64,000 nt of DNA from contig NC_087075.1 in the NCBI RefSeq assembly GCF_026151205.1, positions 9,904,303 to 9,968,302 on the forward strand, written 5' to 3'. Positions 44,560 to 58,000 of this stretch are shown piece after piece (within the stretch, counting starts at the first letter, position 1; each line of letters starts with the position of its first letter). The notes below the pieces were generated by a model. That model searched no databases. It saw nothing but the letters and a program-made list of their open reading frames with translations, and had not been told where the DNA came from. A program made the translations under genes and the position numbers. Origin of the DNA: Bolinopsis microptera. Taxonomy: Eukaryota > Ctenophora > Tentaculata > Lobata > Bolinopsidae.

Positions 44560-46200
44560 GTCGCCATACTATCCCTTCTACCGGACATGACGTAGAATCA
44601 CCAAACTTTGCGGAGTAACTTTGCAGAGGAACGACGATAAAACTCGCTCTAGTTAAAGAAATGGTCCGGTTTTCTGACGCACTGCTGTAAGGATCGAAAC
44701 GAAACAATTCCTTCTAGTACATTAAAACACATAATCCTCTCAAGAGAACAATATACGTATGCATTAAAATCGAACTCTCTGATTAATCCCGTCTAATATA
44801 TATATATAATATATATATCGTATCATATATAGCTCTCTATAGCTGATGACATTAAAAATTCTCGTCTTACGACTGTTCATATCACACGGTGAAGAGACCA
44901 CGTGACTGGCTTGTGGTGAGAGACTAGGCATTGTTCTTGGTCAGCACGGCTGGTGTGCTGTAAACTGTAGTGTGCGGAGAATAACTTTGCGGAGGGAGCT
45001 TTAGTGAGGGTTTTTTAACTTTCTGGCTGGTGATTTTCAAGTTTGCTAAATTGATTATGGTTTTTTAAAACGTTGTTTTAAAATGTTGTTCAAAACATTC
45101 CTGTAATTGCTTTTTTGATCATGTCAGCTCTTGGAAGGATGACTTTTGATGAATTGAATAAGAATGTGTTATCAATAGGATGTTACACAAAGCCTGATAT
45201 GCATCGTAATTTGTAAAAAAGACGGTGAATAGAAGATAATTCAGTTTAACACATAGTTGTAACCTCACCCGCACCGTGTCTGTGCAGAAAGGGCTGGATC
45301 TTTTTTGAAGCTTTAAAAGCTGGTTTGCAATCTATGCATGATACCTCTTGTACCATGGTACGCTCAGCTCTATTACTAGTTTGAGTTGATTTCAAATAGA
45401 GATAAGAGTATAAAAGGTGGAAACGTCATTTTATCATATCATTATGAGTCATGTGCAATTTCGATCTTTCTTAAAAACATGATGATGAAATTATCTTTGT
45501 TTTGTCTATCCACGATGCTGTCGACCAATAACAATATGCATTAACATTAATGTTTTTTGTTCCACGAATAAATTTTAAAATGATCCTAATAAGATCATAA
45601 GAATTCCGCGACCGTACGAATACAGAATGCCTATTCTCTTCTAGATTAATCTATGATTATGAATATATAAATCTTCAGTTGATATTTGTATTGCATAATC
45701 TAAATCAGCCGCCAGGATGTTGAAGCTGGGCGTAATCGTGATAATTATGTTAACGTCTGCAACTGATTGTGTCATAAATACGGGAGAACGGTAATTTTTG
45801 AACAATTTTGGCAAGCAGCAAAAAATAAGGATACCAAATGTTACAAAAGTTAATTTATATAACGCACGATGCTTGTCTAAATGGTATACAATTCGGTATC
45901 CACCAAAAGTATTGTATACCTTATCGATAATTATATCTACATCTATGTATATACCTTATCGGGAATTCCTACTTACCGATAGCGAACCAGAATTTAAAAA
46001 TTGTTACTTTAATTTTTCGAGTGTAAACCTGATATACCGAAGAATTTAGCTTTTTTCCACTTAAGTCAGATTTCTAATGTACTTATCCCGATTGTTGAAA
46101 CTAGCACGTCGGTTGACTGTTGAGCCACAAAATAGAGAAATGATTGATTCCTTCCACAAAATGTTGAGTTATCCTTTACTACAGAACTAATTTAGTAATC
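44560..46200. other. AT-rich stretch, no gene recognised
   Basis: Includes a palindromic TATATATAT cluster near 44800-44820. No exon pair with good splice sites was found. Confidence 0.35.
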
Positions 46201-46214
46201 TAACTAATATTAAT

Positions 46215-46370
46215 TACAAAATCTAGCATTAAATGAATACCTCAGGGACACACACTTGGTCTCCTGGATTAAACTTACCTGTGTATTGAGGGCAGCCTCG
46301 CAGGTTTCCGAATAGTAACAGTAAAACCTTCAAGCACCATATCAAGAAATGTTTCTTTGAACAGTGAACC
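46215..46370 (+). mobile_element. Possible LINE ORF2 3' remnant, copy A
   Basis: AAACTTACCT, GCAGCCTCGCAG and CTTCAAGCACCATATCAAGA align with 50040-50150. In the + frame the segment reads LNLPVY, a stop, GQPRRF, then KTFKHHIKKCFFEQ and a stop. That resembles the WNSLP...TFK..LK..LF end of jockey/CR1-type ORF2. Stops show decay. Confidence 0.45.
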
Positions 46371-46901
46371 AGTCAATAGATAATATAGCAATGCTCAAAA
46401 TAAAATTGATATTCGCAAAGGTCCGCCACCAACTTTGATTTTAAACTACGTCATAACAAAATATGTAATGAGAAAATATTTTATAATGAAAATATGCAAT
46501 AGAAAAATATGTAATAACAGAATTAAGTAAAACAGAATAAAAAGTTATTAAAAATGTTCTATAGAAAGTTTTTAATATTTATCTAATTTTTATTTTTATT
46601 TTTCATGTGCATTTTTTAATATACGTTGGGACCTTCACTTTATAAAACATACGATCATGTATGCATCAATTTTATCATTAATATGTGCTGTACCTAATAT
46701 CTCCTCAATCCTCATATTCATTTCTAGACTTTGTTCAAAATTGAACCACTGTTGTATGGTTGTGGATGGTTTTTATTGCACATAGACCGTCGGATTATAA
46801 TAAAGGGTCGAAAAATTTCATCCCGGAAACCAGTGATTGACTTGTTTGACTTTGCCAAACGAATTATCTATAAATAGCTGAGTAACTGTAAGAAGGTTCT
46901 G

Positions 46902-47345
46902 CATATTGGGACAAGTAATTGTGGGACAAGTAATTGTGGGACAAATAATTGCGTGACACGTAATTTTGGGACAAGCAATTGTGGGACAAGTAACTGTGGG
47001 GTAAGCAATTGCGGGACAAGCAATTGTGGGACAAGTGATTGTGGGACAAGTAATTGTGGGACAAGTAATTGTGGGACACGTAATTTTGGGACAAGTAATT
47101 GTGAGACAAGTGATTGTGGGACAAGTAATTGTGGGACAAGTAATTAAGCGACAAACAATTGTGGGACAAGTAATTGTGGAACAAGTAATTGTGGAACAAG
47201 TAATTGTGGAACAAGTAATTGTGGGAAAAGTAATTATGGGACAAGCAATTGTGGGGCACGTAATTGTCGGGCACGTAATTGTGGGACAAGTAATTGTGGG
47301 ACGACGTAATTGTGGGACAAGTAATCGTGGGACAAATAATCGTGA
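46902..47345. repeat. 15-bp minisatellite (GTGGGACAAGTAATT)n
   Basis: About 29 copies with frequent CACG-for-CAAG and AATTTT-for-AATTGT variants. Because 15 is a multiple of three, it is open in several frames (SHNYL or GQVIV repeats), but no start, splice or flanking context supports a protein. Confidence 0.95.
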
Positions 47346-47399
47346 AGTTGTGAGACAAGTGATAGATCAAGGGAAGTTTGTTGATTAAGACACTCAAGG

Positions 47400-50030
47400 A
47401 TCAGAGAACACTTGAGGAACATTTAAGCGACTCTTTAATTATTTACTTAAGTTAATAAGTTCATTTAAGGTCCTTAAGTTTCCTTTCAGTGATCCCGATC
47501 TGTATTTTAAGTATGCTAAAATTAATTTTGTTGCATCCCCTACATTTCTCAAAGCTAACAATTTGAGTCACCTCAAGTCTAGTGTTTATGTTATAAAACA
47601 GTTCATGGATTCTAGTTTGGAAACATGCCATATTTGCTGACACGTGACAACCATAAACCAACAAGTCTCCAGCAACCCTCTAGCAACCCTCCACCATTAA
47701 TTAATCTGCATAACAACAATTATTGTCACGTGTCAAAACAAACAAAATTGACCTTCCCACCGGATTTATTGACAGTAGACACAAATATTATTTTTATGAT
47801 AGTAATATGTGAAAAAAGAAAGATTTACCTGTTGACTGCAACCATTCTGTACAATTTCTAACCACAAAGCTCAGACTTAGAAGCAGACCAATTCAAATGT
47901 ACATGCGAAAAAATACTGGAAATATAAAAAAACTGCAGCGTTGCCGATATAGATAATTCGAAAAAAACAATATGACGCGTAAAATACAATACTGTAGGAG
48001 AGAGCCGTAAAATTTCTAGATAACAGATTATGCGTAATGCGTATTGCACTACGTATATTAAGCAAATCAGCCTGCCGACTTTAAACACGGTCTGAATATT
48101 ATTCATCGGTGAAACAAAGGACTTATATCTGTGAGCCGTCAAAATTACATTGGATTTCAACGAGTTTGTTGATGTGGAGTGCTTGATATAAAACTAGAAA
48201 TCCCTCGGAAAAAACCACTTCGATAAGATACTGGTTTTAAAAGCAGGCAGTAGAGTTGTTAACTGTTCTCATATGCACATGCATATTAATCCATCGTAAA
48301 ACTGCATCAAATCGGGTTTTAACTCGAAATTTCGTATCTTATCGATCGCTTTAATTTGATTTTGCTTGAGAATTTAATTCTGTTTAAAAAACCTAAGTAT
48401 ATTCCAGCCTTATATCAAAGAGACCATCGTGGATATGTGAGGATATTCAAAATGTTAGCAGCTTATCAAATCACGTGAGATATCCTTAAGACCCTAAATT
48501 TATAGTTGTAGCATGTTAAGTCCAGGCCAACGTCTAGAATAAAAAATACTTTAGTTAAAGCGGTTCATTGTTGTTAATTTTAAATAAACGTTTGCGGTTA
48601 ACATTTCAAGTTTAAGTTTTACGTTTTACATTATGTTATGCTGAGATACGAGTTGATTTGATTCTTTTGTTAGCTGATTCGTAGTCTGGCACATTGCTGC
48701 GGAAACATAGCTTTGCTTGATGGCTTGATGTCGGAATTCATCATTTATTTTGAACACTTAAAATCTAATTTGAAACGTGATTCGAATCTCACAAACACAC
48801 ATGTTTAAAAAGTTGTTCCACATAGTCATAATGAACAAGTTTTAGAGCTTTTTGTTTTGTAATGATGACTGTGAACAGAATACAGATCGTTGTGTATTAT
48901 GATCGTGATCATTCGATGTTATGATCTTTAAATTTATTCTTAACGATATGATCAAAAAGCTTTCTTTTTCTTTGAGTACTCACGACCGAGTGTTTGATAA
49001 ATTTGCAGATTTTAAATCTCGACTTTTTCTGAAGAATCATACTTATTTATTTAAGTGTCAAATCTGGGAGTATGTATTTATTTCTCGATCAAGCAGAGCT
49101 ATATATAACGATGAGACTCAGTATTATACTAATACTATGTACGGTTTAACTTCCAATCAGTTTTCGGGATGAAATTCTTCAGGTTTGAAGCATTGGTGGT
49201 TCGTGTAAAGAAAGTAAAGAAAGGTCATCTTCAATTACTCGTGTTACGGCTGCAGATAGGTTAAGTAAGTGAGCTTTATATTTTGCAAAGAGCTTAACTT
49301 TCAACTTCATATAGAACCCTTAGAACAAATCTTTGGTGGCATATTTTAAAAGGACTGGAGAGGAAGCTTTAAATTCGATACAGTCTCATAAGTTTTAAGG
49401 AATTTTGGCATGATAGAATGCTGGCCCTAAAAACGACTATAATAATAAATAAAGGATTTACTAGACGCGACTGAATTATTTTCTAATTATGATATATATC
49501 AATATGTTATCAGATCAACCCTAAAAATACATGTCTGCGATGAATCAGAATAGTATAAGCAAAATAGTAAATATACGTGAATAGTGAACAACATATACAT
49601 TCAAAATATATATAAGCTGACAGACACACTCGTCAGATGTACAATTGTACATCATCCCAGACAGCAAGTCAGGTTTGATAGCTATAATCAATAATCATAA
49701 GCTTATTGTAACTGTCAACTAATTAAAAGCTTATTCTAACTTTTAATTACCGAACTCTAACGATATCAATTATGGCTGATCACTGCCCATCAACTGCCAT
49801 GGCGACAGTTTCGTTTTATTTTATCACCACCTCGTTATGTACAAAATATGTTTTGTCCCCTAATAGTCACAATCTTTGTCGTGGTTATGAGGAACAGTCA
49901 TATAAACTGAGTATCACAGAGCTTACTTATTCAATAGTTACTGCAGTCTTGTGCTTATTAGACTATTGCGGATCCAACAATGACGAATCTCAATTCAACT
50001 ATCGTCATTGCAAAACCAATCAATCAAGGA
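47400..50030. other. AT-rich stretch, no gene recognised
   Basis: Frames are short and no convincing splice-site pairs are visible on either strand. Confidence 0.35.
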
Positions 50031-50035
50031 GTTCC

Positions 50036-50150
50036 ACAGGGATTTGTACTTTAACTTGGTCCCCTGTTTTTTAAACTTACCTATAAATAGCGGGTAGCCT
50101 CGCAGTTTTTCGACGCGAAAGCGTGAAGCCATCAAGAACCATTTGTAACC
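50036..50150 (+). mobile_element. Possible LINE ORF2 3' remnant, copy B
   Basis: Aligns with 46215-46370. The + frame reads LNLPINSG, a stop, PRSFSTRKREAIKNHL and a stop. Reading it on the minus strand gives another open frame (MVLDGFT...), so the assignment is tentative. Confidence 0.4.
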
Positions 50151-51717
50151 AACCAATTGTAAACAGGAGAAAAATTAGATAAGACTTTTAATCTTATCTA
50201 AAGACTATAATAAAAACTAGAAATTTCGTTTGAAGACAAATTAACGAAATTTGGAATGAATTATAAATGAGACTGGTCAATAATTGTATATTTAACATTT
50301 AAACTCCTGGAAAATTCGAACAATTGATCAATCCGATCATGAAAAAGAATTGCGGTTACACATTCACGATCATGAATAGGATATGCGGTAACAATCCCAT
50401 CACGAAAAGGAATCCGTGGTTAAATGAACGTAAATCTGAGCATGATCATTCACAGCTTAGTGAATGCTAAAGTTAGCGTACACTTGCTGTTAACAAGTGA
50501 TGCAATTTTTAAAGTAACCAAAAACAAGTAGAACGTGGAGTTTTATATACCATGCTTGGTATATCGATAACAAGTAAAACTTTACAGAAATATAATATAA
50601 TATATATCTACAAGACATAACCTCGAGGACAACGGTTAACATTAAAAACTTTGTAAAAAAGCAACCCTCAAGTGCACAAGAAAGAGTAAAATCAGCTGAG
50701 ATCTTATCAAGTAATACTAAATGTAATGAAGAGATAACCTCAGCACTACATAGCGTTTATAACAGTCACACACACTGCGGATTGTCAGACAATGACAAGT
50801 AGGGTTTAATACAAAGTAAAAGACGATATCGTCAAACGTTTTATATGCAGCAAGTAACATACATTCAATTTTAAATTAATGTTACATAATTATAGTTAAA
50901 TAAAAGTTAACACACATGGTGATATAATCAGCTCTTAACATTTATTTATAGCCATGAAGTTATCCGCCTATCCGGATCATGAAAACAACGACCTACCTAT
51001 TGTTGAGTTTACTGTAAAGTCGTACTAGATGAGTAGACACCGTTCTGTGTACCCTTTTAACCACTGTTAACCGTTTTAACCGTTAACCGTTTTAACCACC
51101 CGAACTACCTGCTGTGTAAATAACGTCAGTCACAGTGCTGGTAAGCGCGACCGTCAGTTTGATCATAGCATTATTTGGCTTATTAAAAATCATTAAAAAT
51201 ATAATAGGAGTCAATATTATTGGTTCGTGTTCAATCTTTAACTATTTTTCTACTCAACGATATCAGTTCATAAGGTTTAAATTAAGTCTGGAAACTCTTG
51301 TTCGACGTTTTAAATCGATCAACGACACTGATGGCACCGGAAGTTTAGATCGAGCGAAAATGAAAATGTGAATACGGAAATGTAATCATTCAGCGATTGG
51401 TGGTGTAATGTTACGAGGTTACAGGTTCGAGCTCCACGATGTTCTGATGTAGCATCATGTCAACCACTGGGCTAAGGACTCCATCGGATCTAAACAGCCC
51501 CCAGGCCTCACAGTGAACTTCCTGCTCCACAAACAAGTCGCTTAGTATTTGATCACACAGAAATTGATTTCCCCGAAATTTTCTGGACCGATTTTTCACA
51601 AATCAGAATTTCATAGACCTTATCAAACATGCTTGGGCCCTAGCTTGATCGTAAGGTCCATGAAACCTTTATACGATAAGATTACAAGTCTCCCATGAAC
51701 ACCCCGCTGTCACAGCA

Positions 51718-53382
51718 GTGACACAACTGGAATTCTCTATCAGTGATGTTATCGAGGCTATTGATGATATTAAGCCAAATGCTTCATCTGGTCCTGATGA
51801 GATCCCAGTTGCTCTACTTAAGAATTGCAAAGATGCTATGGCGATTCCTATCCATCTGATCTGGTCAAAATCCCTTGCATCTGGAGAAGTACCTTCATTT
51901 TATAAGTACTCCCACGTTTCTCCGCTCCACAAGAAAGATAGCAAGGCGTTTCCTTCCAACTACAGGCCCATTTCACTCACCTCCCATATAATCAAGGTGT
52001 TTGAGAGAATCATAAGGAAAAAGCTAGTCTTACATCTAGAAATGAACAACTTGCTCTGTAGCAAACAGCATGGCTTTAGATCAGGCCGCAGCTGCCTTAC
52101 ACAGCTTCTCCACCATTTCGACGACGTTTTTGAGTCATTAACCAACAAAGCTGACTTTGATTCTATATATCTTGATTACGCTAAGGCGTTCGATAAAGTT
52201 GATCACAAATTGTTGATCAGGAAACTTCACCTCTATGGCTTAAATCCAAAAATCATCAAATGGATTGAATCTTTTCTGTCAGACCGGAAGCAAGCTGTAG
52301 TGGTCGACGGCCACTTGTCATTTCTCGCTCTGATCATCAGTGGTGTCCCCCAGGGAACAGTCCTCGGGCCGATCTTGTTCCTTATTTTCATCAATGATAT
52401 TGAGCATTGCATAACTGAATCCATCATCAGATGCTTTGCAGACGACACTCGTGTTTCAATATCGGTAACCTGTGAACAAGACGTATCTGTGTTACAAAAC
52501 GACTTGAACAGTGTCATAAAATGGTCTGAACGAAACAATATGGCACTACATAAAGACAAGTTTGAGTACATGTGTCACAGACACAATCGACGTAGTGCTC
52601 TCGTCGAACTTCCTTTTGTTAGTGAACTATACCAGTACTCAGTATCCAAAGACAAGTCACTCGCACCTGTAGGTCAACTAAGAGACCTCGGGGTTCTCGT
52701 CTCCAACGATCTATCTTGGCAACCCCACATCAAGACCGCAGCAAACAAGGCTCGACAAAAAGCTGCCTGGGTTTTCAGTGTCTTTCAGACAAGATCTCCA
52801 GTCATAATGCTTACGCTTTACAAGTCGATGGTTCGTAGTTTACTGGAATACTGTTGCCCGCTATGGCACCCCTCCAAGATATGTGACATCCAGGAGCTTG
52901 AAAGCGTACAGAAAGCTTTCACCGCAAGGATTACTGGAATGCGTGATCTCCATTATTGGGACCGTCTTCAACGGCTATCTCTGATGTCTCTACAGCGTCG
53001 CAGGGAGCGGTTCATTTTACTTCATATGTGGAAGATTTTCCATCACCATACCAGCAACGACATTAACGTGCAGTTTGTCTCCAGGCCACGTTTTGGAAAC
53101 CTTGCAGTCATTCCATCTGCATGCAGACACAGCTCAGCTGCAAATCAGTCACTGTATGATAATTCATTTGCAGTCATAGGCCCAAAATTGTGGAATGCAA
53201 TGCCTTACCATTTGAATTCCATCGGCGACCGAGAGCATTTCAAATCGCAGCTCACCCAGTTCATGCTATCTCTTCCGGATACACCGCCCATCAGGGGCTA
53301 CACTCCTCAGAACTCAAACTCGCTGCTTTGCTGGAGGAATGACAGAGAGATCTCCTCTCTGTGGGGTGGTCACACAATGTGA
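51718..53382 (+). mobile_element. Open 554-codon LINE reverse transcriptase, 5'-truncated
   Basis: An uninterrupted frame covers the whole RT: SGPDEIPVALLK, NYRPISLTSHIIKVFERII, HGFRSGRSC, motif A LDYAKAFDKVDH, motif B SGVPQGTVLGPILFLIFIND, motif C FADDTRV and a LGVLVSNDLSW segment, then the C-terminal LLEYCCPLWHPS and WNAMPYHL. All catalytic aspartates are present. This is the jockey/CR1 type of ORF2. The apurinic endonuclease domain is missing, so the copy is 5'-truncated and cannot move alone. The intact reading frame implies a recent insertion. It is not closely similar to the CR1/L2 fragment at 14937. Confidence 0.92.
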
Positions 53383-53399
53383 TGGCCCTGTTAAAGCTT

Positions 53400-55040
53400 A
53401 ACGAATCTCAACATAGGTGACATAGGTAGGTAACAGTGTCACGACGGTGACAGTTCGGTTGTGATAAAACACCCATGAAACTATTTTATCATTCCAATTA
53501 TCTTAAATTGATGTTGAGAAATATTCAAGTTAAAAGATGTGCGAAATTATAATTACTTACATGATTTTAAAAATAGATTCCTCTGAAGCAGACGATGTTA
53601 TCCAATAGTGCAATGTCGAGGCATGATCTCACTATCACAAATAAATATAACTGTAAAGTGTGGACATTTAAAAGTCAGAATTAAATGTTGCCGAAACAAT
53701 TTTTGAAGAAGTCAAGAAAACAGTGGCTTTTCTGTCATAACATATTCAAATAAAAACTTCACAGTGGCTTTTTCGAACAATAACTTAACATAAACTAAAA
53801 ACAACTGCTGAAAATCCAACGAAATCTGAATTTAAAAACAGCATATTCCGATCATCTCGCGTACAATTACATGTTAAAAAGATGAAAAATCATTATATTT
53901 AGTAATTAGAGGATGATCTTATGATTACTTTAAATTGTGGGCAACAAGAAAAAACCACTTATTATGATGCGTAACTTAGCTCCATGATTGTTGAACATAT
54001 TTATCCGCATGGACTGCATAACAATTACAAGTGTGACCTGTAGTAATTTATTAGTTTAACGTTAAGTAAGCCTCATGGACTTTTGGGCCACTTCGTCTTA
54101 TGCAACAAATTATTTATTGAACGGAATCATCGCATTCGTGGATATTATCGCAAAAACATTACAAATGTATACAAATCATCGCCAAAACAGGTGATTCATA
54201 AGTTCCGTTAATATCACTAATTCTAAACATAAAATCAACCTCAAAACCAAACACACATCAACAAACTCTCCACCATTCTTCACAGTTTACAGCTAATAGT
54301 AATAACTAAAAGTTATAACGTGCAAAAAACAACTGCTCTCCCTATCATTCTGTTAAGTATGTTCACGGTGGAAGATTTCGAAAATAAGACTTATTCAGTT
54401 TTTTATTGATCTGCATGAAAAGCTAGCTCTGTGTATTTTAACAGACTGCTTGGTTCAATCTGTACGGGGGGCGGGGGCTCCTTTATTGATGCCGCCCTTA
54501 ATCAGCAACTATTAGCTTTATATCTCACATAATCCGCATACAATTACGAAACTTAATCACGTTTGCAAAAAGTTTCTCATACGTAGACAAACTTTCGCCT
54601 TCTTTGTTTCAAAAATTTATTCAGTAAAAATCGTTTGAATCCAATTGTGCGACAAAAGAGATAAATTAACTATGATATGATCTATAATATATAACATAAT
54701 AATATTATAAATACTAAAACAGCCTCAGAACCGCATAACACAGGGGTCTACGTGGTGACGTGAAGGAACACGCTGGAAATTTCCGATAATTCATCGAAAT
54801 TTCCGGATTATTCTCCGCTCTGACTTACTCTTCTGCTATATTCAATATTCAGTGATTTAATGTGCTAGATTTAGGACAGGGTGGCTTGAATCCTTGAGCG
54901 GCTTCAGTCTAAATAACACGTCTTAAGCGGCTTTTCTTCAGTTAAGGTGGCTTGTCTGGGTGGCATCATATCTATCTCAACATTAACCAGAAGTTATCAT
55001 TCTTACTAATCAGTAGTTATCTCAGATTCACTGATAGGTT
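53400..55040. other. Non-coding stretch
   Basis: AT-rich, with the LINE 3' UTR at the start and no exon recognised. A G-rich run lies at 54465-54476. Confidence 0.4.
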
Positions 55041-55051
55041 ATAATCCGTCA

Positions 55052-58000
55052 TCAAACACATCTCGCATCTAAAGTTGCGTTATTAAGATTATTGTCCGTG
55101 TGATAAGAGTTGATAGCAGCTAGATTTCCGCAGAACACATCCCGTCTGTTCATGAGAAGGGAGTCAGCTTCACAACCTCGCATTATCTGGGAGAGAGGGG
55201 TGTTACTAGGTGTTACTGGGTGTTATTCATAGATGTTATTAGGTGTTATTAGGTGTTATTAGGTGTTATTAGGTGTTATTAGGTGTTATTAGGTGTTATT
55301 ATGTGTTATTAGGCGTTACATATTATTAGTTGTTCCTTTTTATTTGAAAATTCAAATAATTATTATGTAAGAGAAATGAGAATCAAGCGTTACATTTCAG
55401 TCATGCAAAATTACAGTAACATCGCATTTTGATATAAAACTAATGGAAACAATGATATTGGGTTATATGTTGCAAACTGTGTAACCGGATGACAACTAAC
55501 TAAACTAGAAAAATAAATTTTAATATATATAATAAAATAATTAATTCGGTTGAACCAATACATTGAGCTGCATTAAAGTTGAGGCCGTCAAACTAGGTGT
55601 TACTAGGTGTTACTAGATATTACTAGGTGTTACTAGGTGTAACTAGGTGTTACTAAATGTTACTAGCTGTTGCGCGGTGTTGTATCATGCTCGGTTTTAC
55701 ATGGCGAGAACAGTCAAATTCTGACCGAACTGAACATTATTGTTTTGGATTTGATTTCTGCAAACTGTTTCACTGCTTGCAAAGTTTATCATTTTGTGGG
55801 TTGGAAATTTGCTAAAAAACACATAGAAAAATAGAAGTTGCCAATTTAAAATAGCGGCGAGGTTGCGGCTTGAATGCGTAGAGAACTGCCAAAAAGTGTT
55901 GGTGTGCTTTGCAGTATCTAAATGAAATAGTTTTATCATATGGGGCAACTAGGTGTTACTAGGTGCTTCCAGGGGTAACTAGGTGTAACTAGGTGCTTCC
56001 AGGGGTAACTAGGTGTTACTAGGTGCTTCCAGGGGTAACTAGGTGTTACTAGGTGCTTCCAGGGGTAACTAGGAGTTACTAGGTGCTACCCGTGGTAACT
56101 AGGTGTTACTAGGTGTTACTAAGTGTTACTAGGTGACATTATACCTGATGTGTAATGGATTTAGGGACAGAGTGTCCCTGTTCTCTGATAGACCTACAAG
56201 TTCTGATCTCCTTGCTCGGCTCTGTCTGCACTAGCTCTTTAGAGTCAACACAGCTCTGGATCAACTTCCGTCTGAAATTTAGTTGGAAATTAACAATGTA
56301 ATACTGTCTTTATCCCCGATGTTCTAAAGCCTCTTTCTAAATTTATCATAATGAGAATGCTATGAGCAAGAACATAATGATAGTCATTAATTAAAGAATG
56401 TTCATGTCTGAGAATATTTACAAAACAAAGAAACTCACTGGCTAAATAGTTGATGTCCGATAAAAACATCATTCTGACTGTTCTGAGAGATCGCCCCGCA
56501 TGCTCCATTAATGTTAGACCTGGAGAGGGCATTATTTTTATAATTATTATGATATTGTCATTAAGATTTTAAACATTTTAGGATTGATGAAAAGAAATCA
56601 AAATCATAACCTTATTCTCATTTATTTCGGTTTGAGGAAATAGTCATGTTGCATAAGAAATAGAAATAATCAGGGTTGTAGGAAGCGGGGGGGGGGGGGG
56701 GGGGGGGGGGGCCAACTTTTTAATTTAGGTTTCTAAAAATTTTAGAGAAATAAATTGTTTTCCCGAAAATTTTCTAAGTCAAAAAACTACTTTTGTTCAT
56801 GTTTCATGCTACCCTGATCATTCTGAGCCGAAAATATTTTTTTCGGTTTTCGAAGTTCGATATACGATTTTGGACTCGAGGGTTCCCCTTTGTAATGCGA
56901 TCTCGAAAGGCAGGCCTGATCCCCTTCGCAATACGAGCTCGGCAGCGGAAGCTCTGCTTTCAGAGGTACGTATCGAGAATGACTCGGACCGAAGTAAAAT
57001 TTTTTCAAAGTTTCTCTTGAAATTACTTTTGTTCATGTTTCATGCTACCCTGATCATTCTGAGCCGAAAATATATTTTTCGGTTTTTTGAAGACCGTACC
57101 TACATTCGGAAGGTTGTGGATGTGATACTAATTGGTTTCATATATTAATTATAGAAAAAGTGTCGCGGAAACGTGAAAAATCGCGATACCGCACATGTTG
57201 CAATTTCCTTTTGTCCTTACCCTCGAAATTCAGGCTTTGGCGCGAAGCGCCAAAAAATATTTTGAATTTGGCCCCCCCCCCCTACACCCCTGGAAATAAG
57301 GCATTAGTTTTATAATTGTGAGCAAGATTTTGGCAGTTGAGGATCGAGAAACAGATATCTACATTTTATTTGTATATTATTATCTTACTTTGATTTTATG
57401 AAAGTGTAACTAAGTTAATACTCACAGTTCATGCGCGTTTGTCCTGACAACTAGGTAGTTCTGGTTAGAGTACATTATCTGCAAATCCTCCAAAAGTAAC
57501 GTCAGGGTTTTATCCTTCCTCGCAACTTTTACTTTGTCTCCAAACAGGCTGATTTCCGAGTTTACCTAAGTTGAAGGTTAGGATAAATGCTACAAAGTGT
57601 TACTTGGTGTTACTTGGTGTTAATAGGTGTTACCAGGTGTTACCAGGTGTTACCAGGTGACAGGTGTTACCAGTGGCGTAACGTTGCCTGTTGGCGCCCC
57701 CCTGCCGAAAAAAGCGCCCCCCTGTTGGCGCCCCCTCCCCTTTTGGTGCCCCTCCCTAAAATTAAACAAATTAGGTGATTTTAAAGAATACGCCGGTAAA
57801 ATCTCTAAAAAAGTGTGTATCTAGAGCAAAACGCGCAGTTTTGCTAGTACTTTAGTTAAGTTTTCGAAATTGTCCCACATTCAAACGACGATTTGGCGCC
57901 CCCCTAAGACGGCGCCCCCCTGCACAGCGGGGTCAGCAGGGCCTTTCGTTACGCCACTGGGTGTTACTAGACTGATTTATGAGTTTACCTGAGTTCAATG

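Noticed and set aside
46864-47397. Frames reading SHNYL or GQVIV repeats
   Set aside because: A 15-bp minisatellite is open by periodicity; no splice sites or start context support a protein.
51405-51440. tRNA B-box-like GGTTCGAGCTCC, possible SINE head
   Set aside because: No A box at a suitable distance and no cloverleaf; not enough for a tRNA or SINE call.
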